DNA of 64,000 bases, taken from Isoetes taiwanensis (taxonomy: Eukaryota > Streptophyta > Lycopodiopsida > Isoetales > Isoetaceae). Under the pieces are notes generated by a model. That model saw only the letters and a program-made list of their open reading frames with translations, did not search any database and had not been told where the DNA came from. Below are positions 44,617 to 56,770 of this stretch, one piece after another. The translations under genes were made by a program, and so were the position numbers. The stretch lies in assembly GCA_021234155.1 (NCBI GenBank), contig JAJEKV010000028.1, positions 17,350,825 to 17,414,824 of the forward strand, written 5' to 3'. Within the stretch, counting starts at the first letter, position 1; each line of letters opens with the position of its first letter.

Positions 44617-47585
44617 TTTTTCATTTTTCCACTAGCATCCCCAAGGATATGAGAACCTTATTCCTTACATCACGAGGTATTGTAACTCTCATTTGTTTTA
44701 CTAGGAATAGTTTTTGGAGTCCACGAGTACAATACGGTTTCAATGTCTAGCCAAAGATCGGGATCACTTGGATTTCTCCTCCACCTCTTTGTCCAACAAT
44801 CTGAATATCTTTCTTTATCGGTGACATTACTCAACTGATGTCTTGGACACCACCATTCCACCATTCACCTTATTGAAGTTAACATCACCTTCTTCTTTGC
44901 AAATATCCGAGATAGTCCATCCCAACCACCTTTGGATAGGTCTCTAGATCTGCTGGTTTTACTACTACAAATTGGTTTGCACTCCACGTCGATTAGAAGG
45001 TTCATAAGAATCCATGCCTAGATATTTTGGCCTATCCTTCTTAGGACCAACATAGTGTTTATCCAGTTGAGGAGGAGCATATGCCTTCACAATGCTACTA
45101 ATGGTACCATCATCTTAAATTCGGCACCGACTAATGTTTTCCACTTACTTTTGGGGAACCACCCTTCTTTCAGCTCTTGAGGAGGATGTGTCTACCTCAT
45201 CCAACAAGTTGATCACCTTCTTCCAATAATCTATCAATGCGATTTGTGTCATCTGAATTAGTTTGCCAATGCTTGATGTAGTCATTGATGCCATCCTTAG
45301 TCAATCCCAATTGCTTGACCTGCGGTTGGTTTTAGAGCTTTTGGTTGACGGGAGGTATCATAGGCTTGCCATTTGCATCCTGGCCACATTTCTGCCCCAC
45401 CTCTCCACTTCTCCTCTGAAGGTCTCATTTTCCATTGCATGATTGGAATCCCTTCTCTCACCCAAAAAGTGAATTGAAGGGTCTAGAATGACCTTCCATG
45501 TCGAGAGCATAACCATCCACAAAACTCTTCCAATCAGGCACTTCTTCTATGATAGATCCTATAGGAGATGGATTTGTACATCCATGAAATATTTCCAATA
45601 GCACAGGAAAGTTGGTAGCTGTCTGCTTTGTCTCAATACATGACTATATTTTCCAAACAATGCATCCACATCCTCATGAGTATGTCCGGGCATTAGGAAC
45701 CCCAAATTGACTCTTTCAAAAACACCCACAGTTTGTTAAGTAGGATAGGAAAGAAAACATCCACTGTTCTTATTTTGACCAGCACAATTATCTAGTTGCA
45801 AGAGGAACTTTACGGGCAGATCTCGAGGTTTAGCACGAGATGTTGAAGCTCAACATGTTCATTAGGTCCATTCCTCCTAAATCTTGCCTTGCTAAACTTT
45901 TCAATACTATTAGGGGTTCCATCCAACAATGCACTATGTAGTGCACGGCTAGGCTAGGGATCACATGGGTGACCATTGTAACCCTTCTCATAGTTTCTTA
46001 AACACCTCATGATACTCCCAATGTGAAAATCTGGACCATCACTCCACAACTCTAAAACTGAAATGGCCATAATAGGTGCGAGGCGCCCATGCAATATTGC
46101 CCCGATCATTGAAATCGCAAAGGGTATGATCTTCCACATGACTTAGGAATGTACTTGAATTGTGGAAGACAAGTCTTACATTGGTCCATTTTATCATGTA
46201 TAATACATAGATAGTTATTAGGTTCCATTGCGGATAAGGTCCTCCACATCCAATAAGTTGATCTACATGATAGTTGATCGTCATATGGTCCTTCATATGT
46301 TCCCTTATCTTTGCCCTTAGACTTGGTTGCACGGTCTTATCTAGTGTCTCCTCGACTTGGCACATAAATTGCACTTGGCAAAGTTGTTTGAAGTTGCTAT
46401 GGTCACATGCTTGAAATGCCTATTCCATAGCCTACTAAAAGCTGGGCTGGGATATAGAGGCCACTCAAGTTCCCGAAAGCAATGCATTTATTTCCTCTAA
46501 TATGCTCTTAAGGGTACAATGGGATGGCAATCTCTTTTCAACAATAACTCTACCACATTCATCCTTCTTACTCTTATGTGGCATGTTTTACGCATTGAAA
46601 TCCACATATCTTTCAAATATTTCCTTTGCGACTATAGTTCTTGAGGTAGGCCTTACCGGGCCCGGTGTTCCCATGCAATGCAATTTTACTACCATTTTCA
46701 TGTCTCTTTTGCCGGTTATTGCCAAGAAGAGGTTGGAATTCCATGTATAGCCATCCATGCTTTTGAACATATCCACTTTCCATTCAATGGGAATCTTTTC
46801 TTCTTTGATCTTTCATCACGAATTGCATAGCCAAATATGGTGTACATGAAATTCCTCCTGCTATCACACTTATGTTCACGATATGTAGCTCTTGCTACCA
46901 CCATCTCTTCTATTGTGAACATTCTAATACGGGAGGCCCAACAACATTCACTTCCTCTAACTTTTGCATCGGGGCTTGGAGAACAATCATAATCGACTTA
47001 CATCTTTTGGTGGGATAATGTTTGAAAGTTGGAAGTGGCCTCTTGCTACCTTTATTGTGAACATTATTGACAATGGTTCTATATCTATAGGAAGCGTGTA
47101 GTTCCCCTCGGTTGAATCTTGTCCCTAGGCCATGCAACAATAGTTGGAACCTCTAGTTGCTTCACACAAGCTAGGCATTCTTGTTTGCACGAACCCTTTT
47201 CCTTCCAATTGTCATATAATTTTGAGATTGCCACACCTAACCTGTCCTCCCCTAATCTTTCATCATTCACTGCATTGATAGGATCTGCTAGAACAATAAT
47301 CCCTTCTCCCTCTTGCCTCTCATTTGCATGCATGCGGGATCTTGACCTTTTGTTTTTTCAATGCGACCCTAGTATAAAGTACAATTTCCTTTCCTGTGGC
47401 ATCATCCTTTTCATTTGAGGTCTTTTCCTTTCCTTTGCCATCATCTTTGTCATCTTCATCCTTTTCATTTCTGGTCTTTTCCTTTCCTTTCCCATCATCT
47501 TTGTCATCTTCATTAGTTGGGGATTTTTCTTTGCCTTGATCACCATCATTGGGGGCCTTGGGGGATTTAGCATTTTGCATGCCAT
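44617..47585 (-). CDS. Element B transposase, DUF7869-like DDE protein, frame-broken
   Basis: Minus strand. The N-terminus is a charged tandem repeat (DDKDDGKGKEKT twice, 47320-47580). Then EGIIVLADPINAV, LYDNWKEKGSCKQECLAC (Cys pair), NGKWICSKAWMAIHGI at about 46720-46780, VRPTSRTIVAKEIFERYVDF, VTIATSNNFAKCNLCAKSRR, and a WSDGPDF block near 46050. QLDNCAGQNKN is at 45766-45800, GHTHEDVDALF at 45656-45690 and TKRWRRNPSDP at 44761-44800. The CSKAW...HGI, DNC.GQNKN and GHTHEDVD motifs are those of the transposase-like DUF7869 group; the Asp residues are probable catalytic residues. It would cut and join the AACCATC ends. Six or more frame changes occur, many possibly sequencing errors. Confidence 0.7.
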
Positions 47586-47589
47586 TGAC

Positions 47590-48050
47590 CTAAAATGAAT
47601 AAAAACCTATAGTAAGTTAGCATATCAAATAACATCTCCCTAACATGTTCTTAAATGAAAGTTAACCTTAATAATAACCTTAATAACCTATAATAACTTA
47701 ATCTATAATAATAATAAGTTAACCTATAATATATTAACTTATAATAACCTTTAATGTTGTAACCTTAAAAACAACTTTAAGGCTTTAGGTTAGCACTTTT
47801 AAGGTTAGAAGTTTTAAGGTTAAAACTTCTAACCTTCAATAAATATAACCTTAGCCTAAAACTTCTAAAACTTAAAACTTCTAAATTCAAATTCATAAAC
47901 TTTTAAACTTATAACCTTATTTATGAACTTAAAAATATTAACCTTAACTAATAACCTTAACTTATAAACCTTAAAACTATTAACCTTAAATCTTATAACT
48001 TATATAACCCTTGCAATAAATGTTCGCGGCAGTTATTATGGCGCGGTACG
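47590..48050. repeat. TTAACCTTAA-type low-complexity block
   Basis: A/T-rich words such as AACCTTAA, TAATAACCT and ACTTCTAA are repeated irregularly. It lies between the divergent transposase and the plus-strand genes. No gene. Confidence 0.7.
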
Positions 48051-48079
48051 AAAATTTTTAAAGCAGTTATTATTTCCGG

Positions 48080-48480
48080 TTTACAATCCCTTTCCCACTT
48101 TTCCGGCTTTTACGTCTCTCTTTTCGAACTTCAAACTGCAGTGCGCTTTTCGAACTCTGCAGGTCGCTTTTCGAACTCTGCTTTCGCTTTTACAATCTCT
48201 CTTTTCGAACTTCGCTTTCGCTTCAATATCGTGGCTATCTTCAATATCGTGGGCGCTTTTCGACCTATCTGCTTTCGAGCTTTTCGGCTATCTGCTTTCG
48301 AGCTTTTACGGCTATCTCTACTTTCAATCGGCTATCTAGAAACTTCAATCTGCTTCAATCCCGAATTCTATCTGCTTCTCGGCTTCTATCTGCATCAATC
48401 TCGACTTTTCGACTTCTATCTTCTTTAAACTCGGCTTCTATATGCTTTAAACTCGGCTTTTCGAGCTTTTTAGGCTTCTA
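48080..48480. repeat. CTTTTCGA(A/G)CT tandem-like array
   Basis: About 15 degenerate copies of a 15-25 bp unit containing CTTTTCGAACT, GCTTTCG or CGGCTATCT. It lies just after the AT-rich block, in the region where promoters for both strands would be expected. Confidence 0.65.
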
Positions 48481-50866
48481 CAATCATCATCTGGGTTTTC
48501 GGCTCAAAGTTGTTTTTCGGCTCCAAGGTTTGTAGGCAGAAATTCTCCAAGGTTTTTAGGCTCTGTACAATCTCTCGACTTTGAATAACTTTGGTTTTTG
48601 TGTTAAAAGCTACTTTCGGCTTCTAGCTGCTATTACTTTGGTTTTAGATCTTTTGGTTTTATTTCGAAGTCAAAGGCTCAATTCTCAGTCTGAGAACACA
48701 AATAGGTTAGTATCTCTCATTCTTTTAGTTATTTTCTGAGAAAGCATGTTATTTACTTTTACATGCATCGGTATATTTACCACGATTAATTTAATCGGTT
48801 AATCGAGTTACATTTACATGAATCGAGAATATCAGCTCTATGATCTTGTTACGTGATCTTGCCTATATGATCTGCTCTTATTCTATTTCACTAGCTATTC
48901 CTCTATCTGTTTCTAATTAATGATCTAAAATAATGAAGTTATTCTATTTCCACGAGCTCTTCCTCTATCTGTTCTAATTAATGATGCGAAATAATGAAGT
49001 AAATAATGATCATAGATCATATACGCTCTATGATCTTGCTCTATGATCTATGATATCATAGATCATAGATCTTCACTAACTCTTCCTCTATCTGCTCTAA
49101 ATAATGAACTAAAATAATGAACTAAACAATGAACTATCTTGGCTTTATATTTTGAATTACGCATTACGCATTACGCATTATGCATTTTGTTAGAATAATA
49201 TGTTGGAATGGGAGAAATCGGCGCTTGGCGCATTTCTATTTTTTTGAGTTACGTTTTCCACTAGGTTAATCAAATCGCGCCCGGTAGCGTTTTAGTTGGC
49301 ATTTCAATTTCATACGGCTCTATACAAATGCGCCCGTAGCGTGTGAAATAGATCGTGCTAATTACTTTCTCTCGTTCTAGTGCCATGGATTTTCCTTATG
49401 CATGGACAGCGGGCTGGTTCAAATACCTTTGGCTGGTTCTAGTTCCACGGGCGACCATCAACTCTGGACCACATACAAGATATTACTTGAGTGTCTTTGT
49501 TCAAAGCGTTCAAAGAGAGTTGGAGAATCCATTAGGCGACTGTGTATCGGGGGCCATGGGTACACTTCCATCATCTATGGACATATCGGACTCCTCATGC
49601 TCTTAGTAAGGCTCATGCCAACAAATAAGTACAAGGATTTGATTTATAGTATCGGGGATCGATACAACACTCTGGTTTGGAGACTTCGACATCCTCGGGA
49701 AAGATGAGGATCTGTCATATCGAGGGTGGTTCGGGTGGGACTTCTTGCGGGATTTAGGCGGATGAAGTGGGCACTGTGTGATATTGTAGAGATAGAAAAA
49801 GAATTGGCGCTGGCGCATTTTGCGAGAAGAAGAAATGTACATAACTTTTTGGAATATGAATACAAACTTCGGCGCTGGCGCAATTTTGCACTATACTTTT
49901 ACGTCATTAGTTTTTTTTTTTTATATGCAATGTCGAAAACATTGAATCTGTGATGCCCTCCGGCCCGGTATGACCAACCCCAAGAAACTACATATTTTCA
50001 TTAATGTGTAGTTTCATGGGGTTGATAAAACTACTAAAGACCATCCACAATTCAAAGTTCACAACATCACGCTTGAGATGATATGATATATTCTTTTTTT
50101 TTTTTTTGAATATCCAAATATACATACCTTTTTCGGGCGTTCTTTTGGCCATGCTACAAATGTGCCCACACTTTCCTGTAACCGTATGCATGCCGGGATG
50201 TCTTCTTGGAAGAGCCTCATCTTCATAATTGCGGTTTATAATGGAAATCTTCTGAAACCTGTTTCCAAGAGGAACACCATGACACATTGAATTTGGATTC
50301 AGGATCTTGATTTTACATAAGCCTACTCGGCTTCAAGTTTTGCTTTGTTAAAAGATAGCATTCTTCTCCGACAGCGATAAAGAACCCGAATTCATTGGAA
50401 AAATAGAGGGCGAAAAATAGAGAACAAGAGAATGCATTGAAATGGAATCACACTCACCATAGTTCAGCGGACATCGAATGGGATTGAAGGCGGCTCGATC
50501 GAATGGGATTGTAAAGCGCTCTCGATAGAAGATTGTTCTTAGGCGCTCTGAAAAGTAGGAATGATCTTGGGCGCTCGATAGTAGGAATGATCTTGGGCGC
50601 TCGATAGTAGGTGGCGATTAGGTGGTAGTAGATTACCACATATCGTTTCTTGAAATTAATAATTAATGGTTCTTGAAATTGCACTAAAAAGAAAAACACA
50701 ATTTTAAATTTGTAAATGGCCGGGGCCGGGCGGTTAATTAAAGGCGGTATAAATTTAAAAGGGCCGCAATTTGAATTCTGGTTTTAAATCGGCGGCCAAG
50801 ATTATGAACGCATACATATAAGTTTAAACCAAAATCCCAGTCTCATACTATCCGCACTTGCAGTTC
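48481..50866. other. Element B middle region, no certain gene
   Basis: Possible exon fragments on the plus strand at 49385-49890 (frames reading HQLWTTYKILLECLCSK, CIGGHGYTSIIYGHI and KYKDLIYSIGDRYNTLVWRL) have no known relatives. 49010-49080 is a palindromic ATCATAGATCATAGATC cluster. 49155-49190 has a short TTACGCA run. Four copies of the TCGCGCC palindrome fall at 49213-49350, and two more at 49801 and 49866. 50580-50620 repeats AGTAGGAATGATCTTGGGCG. Confidence 0.45.
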
Positions 50867-53800
50867 AATGGCGTCTAGAGGATCTGGCGGCCCGCGCGGC
50901 GCTGGTAGTAGGTGGGCGGCAGTCAAAGCACAAATGCAAAGCACGGAGGCTGCTTGAACACGTAAAAGCACAAATCCAACAAAGCGCCTCGGGTAATTGA
51001 TCTGTTTTTGTTCTGTAATTGATCTCTGTGTCCCTTTTTTTGTTAGGGTTTTTAGGATGTTTTTACGTAAAGTTATTATCAATAAGAAGCATGTGTCCTC
51101 TAATGTTTGAGTTCATATGTCCCAAAAATGTATGGAAACAAATGCTTAATGTGTACTTTAATTACGTATGTCTTTGCTTGAAGCTTGTATACTTAGCTGA
51201 GCGATTATTCATTAGCTAGTTGTGTTTTTATAGTTAGTTGTGTCCTCGATGAAGATTCAACTCTTTAAGTTGCATTTTATAGTTAGTTGTGTCACGAGCA
51301 TTTTGATTCGGACAAAAGCGCCCTGGCCTTGATTTAATTAGGCATTACATTAGTTTCTTTATCTTTTAGGTCACTTCTAAAAGCATGGCATGTAGCGTAT
51401 TTGTTACATTTTGGTTTGGGACAAAAGCAGCGCTGGCTCGACCCCAATAAACTAAATGAACTTCACATTGTATTCATTTTCAAATCGCGCCAAAAGCGTT
51501 TTTTTTGTTGCATATGTGTCGGCGGCATTTATTTGAGCATAAAAAGATTAACCCATGTCTTTGTATTTTCCGCGGGATCACAAAAGACAATCAAAGAGGA
51601 GGACCAAGCAAAGGCGAGACCTCTGATCGAGAAAAAGGCAAAGGGCGAAAAGAAGATATTCTTTATTCTGAGACTGCGGCATGTATTGGCGTTAGAAGAT
51701 ACATCACGGAATAATAAAGGCTTCGGGTAGAACCTCCATGTCGGAAGAAGATCTTATAGAGGGTTGAGAATGGTATGTGGAGATATTCAAAAGCTGGTGG
51801 GAAGACAGACCTCATATTCATGTCAAGGTTAAGAGAGCCCGATCAAATGAAGAAGCGAGGGAATTCTTATTACATGTGAAGCCGCGGGGCGATTCTTTAC
51901 GTTACGTGCTAGTTGAAGTGGGCCAAAAACATAAGAAAAGCCTAAAGAAGATCAATCGATGCGGTCGAGCTCTTTTAAAGAGGCTGCTTTAAGATCGAGG
52001 CGACATGGCCGATAACCTCTTCAAATTTGGGTTTTGGGCCGGTGGCGAGCCATTGACTCCTATAAGAATATCACGAGGGGCTTACGGTTCGTTCGACGAG
52101 CCATTAGCCGAGGCCCTCGGGCGTGTCTACTACGAGGCGATGAAGGACAAGGAAGAAGCTAGCTCTAGAGGCGGGGAAACTTCTGAAGTGGCGGCCGAGG
52201 CCTTACAAGTGGCGATGACAAGGCCCGAGCCGGTTGGAGGCAATGAGCAAAGCGAAGAAATATGCCGACAAGTATCCACTTTGGGCCTCGGCTTCACACA
52301 TCCGATCCAGCGTGGGCGAGGCTTTTCAGGTCCACTAAAGCTATTTATATCAGCCGAAGAAGGTATGACAAGCGGCACTCCTTGGAGATATTGAAACGGC
52401 ATGATCGAAAATCCGGGCGCGGTGCCAATGCTGCCGATGTAGTGCCTTCGACGATACGAGAACAAAAAGGTAATCATCACGGAGCAAGGCTGGAGGACTT
52501 CATCGAGAACCCGGACATACATTTTATGATAATAGATGGCCAGGCATTCAATAGAGGCCCGAAGATTCTCATCAAGAAGGCCGACATCTTTGGGGAATCG
52601 GTTGTTCTATAAAATTTGTATTACATCCGAAGCTGCCCGGTTCTGGCGGGTCAACAACACACGCTTAGAACTAGCGAAATAAAGCGCCTCCTAAATGACA
52701 TGGGAAAAACTTTCCTATACAAAAGGTAATTCTCTTCCCACATTTTTATTTTTTTATTATTACCAAATCGGCGGTAGCGATTTCATAGTAGAAGGCAATG
52801 GGTTCACGGGATGGTAGGCGTTTCCCGTCAAATAAGCAAATGTGTGCACTGGCGATTTTTATATTAGAATACAAGTTGAGCCACGCGCGCCAATTTGTAT
52901 TCTAATATAAAATCGCGCGCCCGGTATTTGGGTTATCGACTAGAACCATTTACTATTTCAAAAACCCTTTGCTATTTAGCGAAGGCAAATCGGCGCTGGC
53001 GCGATTGCCTTCTAATATGAAATCGGGCGTGGCGCGATTATAAACTAGAAGGATTGTTTGAATTCCGCGATTATAAAGCTAACGAAGTTATTCCTTGCGG
53101 TCCCTATGTAGAGCAACCCGGCATGCTTTCCGGACCGATGGATTGAATATGGGAAGCCAATGCCTACGGACGGGGCAGTCCAAAAGCGGAATTCAAGTTC
53201 TTTGGAAAGGACACTTAGTCGGGACTATAGTACGGGGACAAGAACAAGAGCACCGGATCAAAGAAAAAAAAAAAGGAGATGAAAAGGGTGATCTTTGCCG
53301 AAGAACCAAGCGTGCCCAAGGATGCACGCAAGATAGTTTTTGCTTGGATCCATTATGGGAGAAATGGAATGAATTACAGGGGCGCCCTACGTGGAGAAAA
53401 GTTGCCAGATTCACAAGGAAGATTTCCTCCTGTTGACACATCAATTTTTGATATCGGTACAACGAGAGATGAGGAAGGCCGAGGGATTAGAAGATCAAGA
53501 ACTCATCTCGGTCTTGGATAGGTTAATCGAAAAGGAAATCCTTTACAAAGAAAACCTCGACAACAAAGGCTATGGAATCCTTTGAAGATGCATCGCGACG
53601 AGTGAAGAATATTAGAGTGCTCAAGAAGGCGGTTGGTGAGGAATTGCAAAGGCTTACATCGAGTGGTGGTTGTCGGAGTTAGGACTAATGCAAAAGTATA
53701 ACGTCTCCAACGGCGACCTAAAGAAGTATGTATTTTGGTCCAAGGACTTTGTCAAGCGGCCCGAAGTTGAAGAACGTTGCAAAGATCGATGGAATTCACA

Positions 53801-54961
53801 CAAAAGTTGCATCCGACTTGAAGCGAAAAGTCGCGTTGGTGAAGCGAGACCGGGAGGCGGAATCCACATTTTTTTATCAAGTGTCCACTTTGGTTTCAAG
53901 TGTGCCTTGCCGGAAGTGGGTGAAGGTCCTCATGATATCACACTCTTAGTGCTTGATAGTCGGGCGCCCGGATGGTCACTTGAAGACTATAATCGTTCTT
54001 CAACATATCACGATGGTTGCCGCGACAAATGCATTACACAATCGTCACTATATGTCCCTCAGACATGTCCTATGCATATGCTCTAAGTGCTGCAAATGAC
54101 TTAGAATGCGTGAAAGTCATCACGACGGCGATCCTCATAGATGAAACCAAGGGCGGTGACTTCACCCGCGACAAGTAAACTTTCTCATGTGCTTATTATT
54201 ATGATAGCCATTATGGATGATAAGGAATATGAAAGGCTTAAGGGAAAAGCGGATGGAGAGAAACTAGCATGGCGGTGCTATCAGGTTAGATGAGCGCATC
54301 TGTAAAACGTCTTCTATCTGGAGCAAGAAGACAAGGGGAAGGCTGTCAAGGTCGTGGAAGAGTTAGAGGAGGAAGAGGAGGATGAGGAAGAAAGCGAGGG
54401 CGACCCGGTTCTTGTGGGCCACATTAAGTATGAGCTCCTAACTTCACATAAGGGGAAGCTAAACAAAAACGGGTTCTCTATGGATCTTTCCCAATATCTC
54501 ATTGAAGCATTTTGTCCATTAGGGAACAACTTCTTTGGGAACTTCACGTTGGAGGTTACATCGGTAGAAAGCTTTGAAGTTAGCAAGGAAATGCGGGCGT
54601 CGTCTCCGATGATCAAGCCAGAAATTTTTGGACCTCTTCTTTGAGAAAGTACTAGAGGAAGCCCCTAGGGGACCAATCGGCGATGCAAAAACAAAGCTTC
54701 TAGCTCGAAGGCGAAATACCTTCAGATTTGCTTAAGGAGCGGGAGAGTGCGAGGCGGGGCATTGCGTGGCACCAACTTCATGGATGACATGGACGAGCGG
54801 CCGGATCACCAAGTACCTATCGACATGCACGTGAACATTCTTGGCCCCGAAAATATAGACCCGGTATGACAATGCCAAGGATGATGATAATAACAATCTT
54901 GATGATGAAGCGGACTCCAAATCTGATAACACTAGCCGGGTTAAGCGTAAAGAGTAATGAA
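50867..54961 (+). CDS. Long acidic protein of element B, unrecognised, frame-broken
   Basis: A possible first exon begins MASRGSGGPRGAGSRW (ATG 50867), with an intron near 51000. Open stretches follow: 51777-51990 (FKSWWEDRPHIHVKVKRA, YVLVEVGQKHKKSLKK); 52005-52394 (DNLFKFGFWAGGEPLTPIRI); 52320-52612 (AIYISRRRYDKRHSLEIL, LEDFIENPDIHFMIIDGQAF); 53279-53585; 53670-54086 (LGLMQKYNVSNGDLKKYVFW); 54070-54178; 54350-54644 (an acidic run EELEEEEEDEEESEG, then MDLSQYLIEAFCPLGNNFFG); and a tail DDDNNNLDDEADSKSDNTSR ending RVKRKE. Whether it is one gene or several is unsure. Palindromes of the TCGCGCC type cluster at 51312-51506 and 52764-53043, between the open stretches. I recognise no domain. Confidence 0.4.
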
Positions 54962-55287
54962 CTATCAAGCGTAGTTCACACTATCTGATCTCAAGCCCGA
55001 TGTGGTTGGTGCTTCTAGCGGACCGGAGGGCAATTGAGAATAAAGATGCAAGGGATGAAGAGAACACGGGGAATGATGAAGGCGAAAGTTATCGTGACAA
55101 TATTCCTTTTTTTGATATCCATGCATTTTTCAAACTAGAAGCTTATAGAAATCGGCGCTGGCGATTTGGAGTTTCCTAGAGCATACTTTTGAATTATGTT
55201 GACATGCATCATTCATGAAATCGCGCTGGCGTTTTTTGTTTTCCATTTCTTTCATCTCATACGTTATTGTTCTCCTTCTGAAATGAT

Positions 55288-55860
55288 TTGGCTTCCCCAA
55301 AAGTCTTGGTCTTTGATTTGAATGGTGTGCTATGTAGAGCGTTACCTAAAACAACGTTTGAAAAGTCATGGTATCTTAAACAACCATTTGAGACCGCACG
55401 TACCAAATATGTTTACCCAGCCCCTTATCACGAAGGAGATGTTGGACCAGGCCTTGATTTGTTTTATTTTGTGCAATTTGGTCATCCATGGAGCATAGAA
55501 ATATCTGGGATGTTTTGAAAGTAGTGCACGAGCTAAATAGAAATTGGGCGTCCATCGGGATCAAAGCAAATGTGCTTCATTCACAAACCCTAAAGAACCG
55601 GCGGGTAAAAGATATTTGTGAAATGCTTGCGCAACATGATGGATGCCCTAGGTGTTGAGGATAAGGAAGGCATAATCATTGTGGATGATGGCGGCTCTAA
55701 AGTGTTGCTTCAATCGATCCACGGTCATTGAATCCGCCATCCTATCATCCTCAAGATTTTGACAATGATGACTTCTGCTTCGCTTTGTTAGTGTCACGCA
55801 AGAAATAGCTTCGGGAAAAAGCGGTCGAAGAGATACACACACTATACCCACACCTTGATC
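55288..55860 (+). CDS. FCP1/NIF-like phosphatase domain (element B), frame-broken
   Basis: Motif I is KVLVFDLNGVLC (DLN for DLD). Motif II, one frame over, is WSSMEHRNIWDVLKVVHELN (55484 onward). Then SIGIKANVLHSQTLKN and VKDICEMLAQHDG follow, and the acidic pair in GIIIVDDGGSKVLLQ (near 55670). The order matches the phosphatase exon of element A, including DLN and WSS, though the sequences are quite divergent. It follows the acidic gene on the same strand after two TCGCGCC palindromes (55148, 55218), so it may be its last exon. Target and activity are unknown. Confidence 0.65.
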
Positions 55861-56200
55861 GGACGGGGAAATTGACGGGAACTTGAGAAAATCGTCCTAG
55901 AAAGGGAACTTTTTGATATATATGTATCGAGAAATACACTTTCCAAAAAGTTTTGAATATGAAATATACTTTATCTGAAAAGGTTTTGAATATATATTGT
56001 GTTTTTTTATCAGCATTATTGGTTACGTATGCGTATTATTTTTTTTATATTACGTTAATGCGGTTTGTTATACTTGCAATAATTTGTAGGTATATCTTCA
56101 ATAATTTTGGTGTGTATAAATAGGTATGCATGAAATAGCCCCCGAATAAACCCGGTCTCCGCCTTCTCCTTGTTATTATGGCACATTCTATTACACAAAG

Positions 56201-56407
56201 ATGAACCATGCGGACCTCTGCGGGTGCCGTGAGCTAGAAATAGAACTTGGGGACTGGCTTGATGTCGTTAAGCTATGAATCATGTCCGCTTCTATCCTGA
56301 TCCCTTTGATGTTGTAATCCATCTTATATGGAATCCGAGCATGGTTTGTTCATGATCGACGGGATCTCGGAGACCGCTGCGGCGCTGAGGGCGATGAATC
56401 TGATTAG
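56201..56407 (+). pseudogene. Small-protein family copy 4, inside element B
   Basis: Starts MNHADLCGCRELEIELGDWL and continues, across frame changes near 56275 and 56330, as NHVRFYPDPFDVVIHLIW and EHGLFMIDGISETAA, with an acidic end before TAG. It aligns with the copies at 16716-16920 (MNHEDIKGC..., YPDPVDVIIHLLW) and 17272. A TATAAATA lies about 85 bp upstream (56116). It is about 400 bp from the right end of element B. The breaks may be sequencing errors. Confidence 0.6.
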
Positions 56408-56770
56408 TTTTTGTAGTTTATGTTCTATTGTAATCGTTATTTATGCCAAGCAAATCGCCATACCGCAGCGATTTGAACCACAAAAATCTCGTTTTGTAGC
56501 AACTTGCTTGTTGTTATTTACTCGTAAAGCTTTACAATTTCATTGTTTAGATTTCGTTGTCGTCCGTGAATGTGCGAATTAATAGGCAATTTCCTGCTTT
56601 TTCAACTGCCTACATTCTGTCATAATATGGGTCATTTGCATCGAATATTTGAATGCCTTTGCATTTTCACATAAAATGCATATTCTCAGCCCGAAAATGA
56701 ACACAGTGCAAAAGTGTGGTTAATTCAATATAATGGTCAATAAAATGCTTATACGGCGCGATTTTGGAAT

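Noticed and set aside
54474-54600. DNA methyltransferase motif in the acidic protein (LIEAFCPLGNNFFGNF)
   Set aside because: It resembles the LI..FC..G...D.F.G pattern of amino-methyltransferases, but the DPF.G core and catalytic DPPY are not present.
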